NCBI RefSeq assembly: GCF_001039355.2 | Contig: NW_019775538.1 | Span: forward strand, 62,001 to 126,000 | Source of the DNA: Lingula anatina | Taxonomy: Eukaryota > Brachiopoda > Lingulata > Lingulida > Lingulidae | Length of the DNA: 64,000 nucleotides | Direction of reading: 5' to 3' | In this document: piece by piece, positions 60,449-64,000 of the stretch | Numbering within the stretch: the first letter of the stretch is position 1 | How the letters are laid out: each line of letters opens with the position of its first letter | Program-made: the position numbers and the translations under genes | Notes under the pieces: model-generated | What the model was told of the DNA's origin: nothing | Databases searched by the model: none | What the model saw: only the letters and a program-made list of their open reading frames with translations

Positions 60449-61932
60449 TTTGAATATCAAAATAATTTAGTAAGGTATCATATCAATGTAAGGAAGATGT
60501 GGTGCGCGCGCAAACTAGCCTCCTACATGTACATGTAGCCTCGGATAAGCCAGGTGTGTATCTTCCTTCCTATAGATATCTCAGTATATCAGCAGGGTTG
60601 GTATTTCATCCAGACACCTCAATTATACTAATGTATTATATTTCTCTTAATACAGCATGAGTACCTATCTTTAAAAAAAAGACTCCGAGGAAGTTGGGGT
60701 ATCAGTTGTATTGACAAAGAAAAACAAATCATTTCAAAATTTAATCTGAGACCTCTATTATGATAGCCACACCGCTGACAAGAACGTGGTGACATTAGAA
60801 GACAAAGATTTTCAGAGCCTGGCTGATGGTGATCATTGGTTCGAAAAGTATGAATTCCTAAATAAAAGTATGAATTCCTAAATGAATATCGCTTTTATTA
60901 TTTACCTGTATACATAAAATCAATATTTTGATACCGTCACCCTTATCAGTTTCAGACTGCCCCTACGTCATCCACGTCGATGTCTCAGACGGGAGAGGGT
61001 TTAAAAGGTGAGATTTGGACGAGTTTGATTCTAAACTTTAAAGATTTAAAGTCCACAAAATTCAGTTTTCCTACATAAAGGACACTATTTAAATACATGC
61101 AATATCTGTCTCGTTAAGGGGGACATTTTTATGGTTCTGCTTGATTTTGCCTCGCATATCGTCTGAATATTCTTAGAAACTAACTGATTCACTGAATGAA
61201 AGAAGGCAAAAATAAAGTTTCTAGCAATGGGAAAACTGGCATATGCCTTCTTTAATAAAATTACAGTGATGTGAATTCACATCATTCACATTACATCCTG
61301 ATTTCAAGCTCTTCTAATACGTATATTGTTATAACTGTAGGTATAATCAATCATGTAAAAGAAAATAAAAGAAAAAAAGTTAATTAGTTTATATGTACAT
61401 ATACATCCAGCCACTGCCTTTGTCGAATCAAGGCATTAAGAAAGATGGGTTTAATCTTAAAATGTATCTTCACCCCCGTATACCCAGATCGTCATACTCT
61501 GCATATATACTAGAAAACAAAATTTCTCTCATGCTTCAATGTATATATAACTGTTATAATGTAACCCGTCTCTAAAGAAATCGTCAGCATTGTTGCATAT
61601 GTAAAGAAACCGTTTCTAAAAAGATCATCCATTGGTCAGTCACGGGTTTACGGCTCTTTGATCCGCTTGATGAAGGTTCGATCGTTATGCCTTATTTCGT
61701 TAAGCATCGATATACATATTCTTGTCGTCTGATGAGTCTTAAGTTCTCCTTGGCCTCACAGTTTTATATTTACAAAAATATTCACATCTGATAATTGTGC
61801 TCAATATGTGACATCCATATACAGGTATGATTATACTAGTATACAGATCAAATTTGTAAACATTATCGTCTTTCATATTGAAGCCGACGTGTCATTTGAT
61901 CAAGGACGAGGAGTATTTAACACCATATATCG
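60449..61932. other. Spacer between NHL copies 2 and 3
   Basis: Non-coding, AT-rich. It repeats the spacer at 58530-59713, with the two-fold tatgaattcctaaat repeat at about 60847-60881. No other feature recognised. Confidence 0.65.
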
Positions 61933-63497
61933 TTATTTATACTTGTATGTCTTAATCCATCCGTTTTGTTGAGCTACCACGAGGTGCCCTTCCTGGTTGA
62001 TGCACACGACCCTGGGTGCCCGCAGTCCATCCTTGTCTGTCAGCACATATCGCATGAACTGGCCAGCAGGAGACACCTGGTGGATGTTGTTAGCAAGGTT
62101 GTCAGAGATAAATATAGTTCCATCTTCATCCACACAGACACCGTGTGAACACTTCATGACGCCCTCTCCACCGTACGTGTACCGTAGCTGACCCTCAGGT
62201 GTGTAGACACGTATACAGCAGTCATTGGGATCTGATACTATGACGTCACCACTGGGTGTGGTTGTTATGTCATTGAAATATGGTGCTGGTTTGGATGAGA
62301 TATCAGAGAATACCCTGATCTGTGTACCGTCAGTATGATATACCATTACATTATTACATGTGCCTATACTAGAATCCATCACAACCAGCTGACCTTCATG
62401 GTTCACTGTAATACGACCAGGTGTGCTGCACTTGAACGATGATTTCACACCACCGTCTTTAGTATATATCCTCACTTCCCGTGTACTGTCGTCACATACA
62501 GTAGCTGCTATTGTACCGTCACGTAGTACTGTCAGTCCTTTCAGCCCCGTAACCTTGATCTCCTTCTTGATGTCTCCTGTGGAGGAAGAGGTGATGATAC
62601 GATGCTTGTTTTTATCAGCATTACACCCTGTCCCCACCACGACGTCACCACCAGGCATGCTGTCCACAGCTATGGGGAGCTCCAGTGGATCCTTGGAACA
62701 CTGCAGTTGGTGTTGTGTGATCAATGTCGGTGTGATCTCTCCTATAACCACCGCACCCATTGCCTGCTGTATGGCTGTTTCTGTCCAAGTGATGGTCTGA
62801 AATCTTAGCGCCGGCACAGGAGAGGTGGGGGAATGCGTCTGCAACATTTCCTTTAGTGAAGTCTCCCATTCCGCGTGATTTTTAACTACACTAGAGACGG
62901 AAGCGTCATTCACCATATTTTCATAGGCTTTCAGTTGTTTTTCGAGGGATGCTATTTTATTGGTTATTTGCAGCTGAAGTTTTATATCCAAATATGCTTT
63001 GTCCACTTCTTCTTTGGCTTTTTCAGCACAGACTTTCGCCAGTTTGCAAACCTCGTCTACACGTGTATCAATAGCTTGTTTAGCTCGTTGTCTTTGCTCA
63101 TCCAAGTCGGCTAGTTGTTCCTTTTCTTCTTTTTCTATCGAATGTTTGTTTAGAGGAATATCTTTGATTTCATCAATAATCCCGTTCAGTTTACATTTCA
63201 AGTCCTCGGCCGCTGTTATTGCGTCTTTCCAAGCGTCTGTGTGTCCTTTGTGTGTGTCCACCATACATCGCTCACAGACAAGGACGTCACATTGGGGACA
63301 GTAAGATTTAAGATAAATGGATGGGTGTACTTGGCATTTGTCTGTGACGGCAGCTGGTAACTCCTGAAGTTTGTGTTCTTTCAAAATTCTTGTCCTCTTA
63401 TGACAGCCGGCACACGTAGAACACATGAGCTCCTTGCAGTCCAAACACACGGAAGTGGCAGGGGATTTATTGTCTTCTGGACACACGTCACACAAAC
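61933..63497 (-). CDS. TRIM/NHL-type B-box, coiled-coil, NHL protein (main exon)
   Basis: A single large exon of about 521 residues. An acceptor (tttctag) stands right before it at 63498-63500 and splits a codon, so there is an upstream exon, probably with a RING finger, outside or near the window edge; the first in-frame ATG is only at about residue 23. Order: B-box 1-like zinc motif (CDVCPEDNKSP, CLDCKELMCSTCAGCHK), B-box 2 (CQVHPSIYLKSYCPQC, CERCMVDTHKGH, about residues 53-85), a coiled coil of about 100-200 with EEKEQLADLDEQRQRAKQ, a linker, and NHL repeats from about 275 to the end. Family members are often ubiquitin ligases or RNA regulators. Many invertebrates carry large families of such genes, and here two partial tandem copies lie downstream. 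Confidence 0.9.
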
Positions 63498-63685
63498 CTA
63501 GAAATTAAATACATGATAAGTTTAGAAATGCTTACAAAATTTATACTTTAGCTATGCACAAAACATCTACTAAAATGTGTTACATGATTTAAACACCGAT
63601 GGCAGCATTTATCGTTGCTTGACACTGAAATATGCTTTTATATGCTAAATGAAACGAGTAACCTTGTTTTTAAAGAAACAAGAAA

Positions 63686-63760
63686 ATGGGATAATTTTTA
63701 CTGTCAAGAAAGCTAAATAATTTTATTATTTAGCTTTCTTGACAGTAAAAAGTATCCCAT
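63686..63760. repeat. 35-bp hairpin
   Basis: The left arm 63686-63720 and right arm 63726-63760 are inverted copies (one mismatch) containing actgtcaagaaagctaaata, with a five-base loop. Confidence 0.9.
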
Positions 63761-63789
63761 AAATCCCCTGCCACCTCCGTGTGTTTGGA
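63759..63789 (+). pseudogene. Small fragment of the TRIM B-box exon (fragment A)
   Basis: Matches the complement of 63440-63472 (aaatcccctgccac, tccgtgtgtttgga), in the opposite orientation to the gene. It sits between the 35-bp hairpin and the 71-bp inverted repeat. Confidence 0.75.
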
Positions 63790-63795
63790 ATTTAC

Positions 63796-64000
63796 GTGTT
63801 TAGCAGCTAAAAAATGAGACAAATCAGGCGCCTAGAATTGTGTTTAGGAGCTAGACACTGAGTGATTGTGTAGGCTTATGTGACGTGTGTCCAAAAGGCA
63901 ATAAATCCCCTGCCACATCCGTGATTTTAATCACTCAGTGTCTAGCTCGTAAACACATTTCTAGGCGCCTGATTTGTCTCATTTTTTAGCTGCTTAACAC
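63796..64000. repeat. 71-bp inverted repeat enclosing a TRIM exon fragment
   Basis: The left arm 63796-63866 and right arm 63930-64000 are inverted copies with a few mismatches (shared word aaatgagacaaatcaggcg). They may extend past the window end. The enclosed 63871-63923 copies the first 55 bases of the TRIM exon with its splice acceptor, in + orientation. Confidence 0.9.
63871..63923 (+). pseudogene. Small fragment of the TRIM exon with its splice acceptor (fragment B)
   Basis: Matches the complement of 63446-63500: tgtgacgtgtgtcc and ataaatcccctgccac, preceded by the tagg of the acceptor. Because intron sequence is included, this is a DNA-level copy and not a retrocopy. Confidence 0.75.

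Overview
The window is nuclear DNA of an invertebrate animal. It has GT-AG introns, long AT-rich spacers, many microsatellites, several transposon families and scaffold gaps (one N run and five single Ns). A lophotrochozoan such as a mollusc or annelid, or an amphioxus, would fit the gene content: a nicotinic receptor of alpha7 type, an expanded glycosyltransferase-92 family and TRIM/NHL genes. I cannot name the species.

Layout. 1-4003 shows no recognisable gene. 4004-9123 (+) carries the last six exons of a nicotinic acetylcholine receptor alpha subunit; its 5' exons were not found. 10858-48700 (-) is a head-to-tail array of six paralogous type II membrane glycosyltransferases (GT92/DUF23), each built from the same four exons of about 638-674, 123, 233 and 638 nt with identical intron phases (2, 2, 1). 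Copies 1, 2, 4 and 5 have four intact exons. Copy 3 lacks exon 2 because of a one-N scaffold join. Copy 6 has lost both the usual start codon and the usual exon-2 splice donor, but could still splice in frame through a new donor. Copies 4-6 repeat with a period near 7.05 kb, and parts are almost identical, so recent duplication or unmerged haplotypes must be separated. 48701-50360 is the eroded edge of the array. 51000-56990 is gene-poor and rich in inverted repeats and a degenerate minisatellite. 56992-63497 (-) contains one intact B-box/coiled-coil/NHL exon and two tandem copies of its NHL half; the outermost is a pseudogene joined to a BEL/Pao reverse-transcriptase fragment. The last 315 bases are nested inverted repeats enclosing small fragments of the TRIM exon.

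Because the GT92 units are paralogous, they act as empty-site controls for each other. They show insertion of a Penelope-like element (copy 1), a LINE 3' end (copies 4 and 5), a Tc1-like transposon and a tRNA-like-bearing inverted-repeat element (copy 6), and two MITE-like elements (spacer 3/4). The Penelope remnant ends in a hammerhead-ribozyme-like motif, and a second hammerhead-like core lies in a 132-bp inverted-repeat element at 55649-55780. Nothing here is demonstrably a new biological system. The items most worth checking are the GT92 array with its splice-site evolution, the hammerhead-like motifs, and the foldback structure holding exon fragments at the right end.
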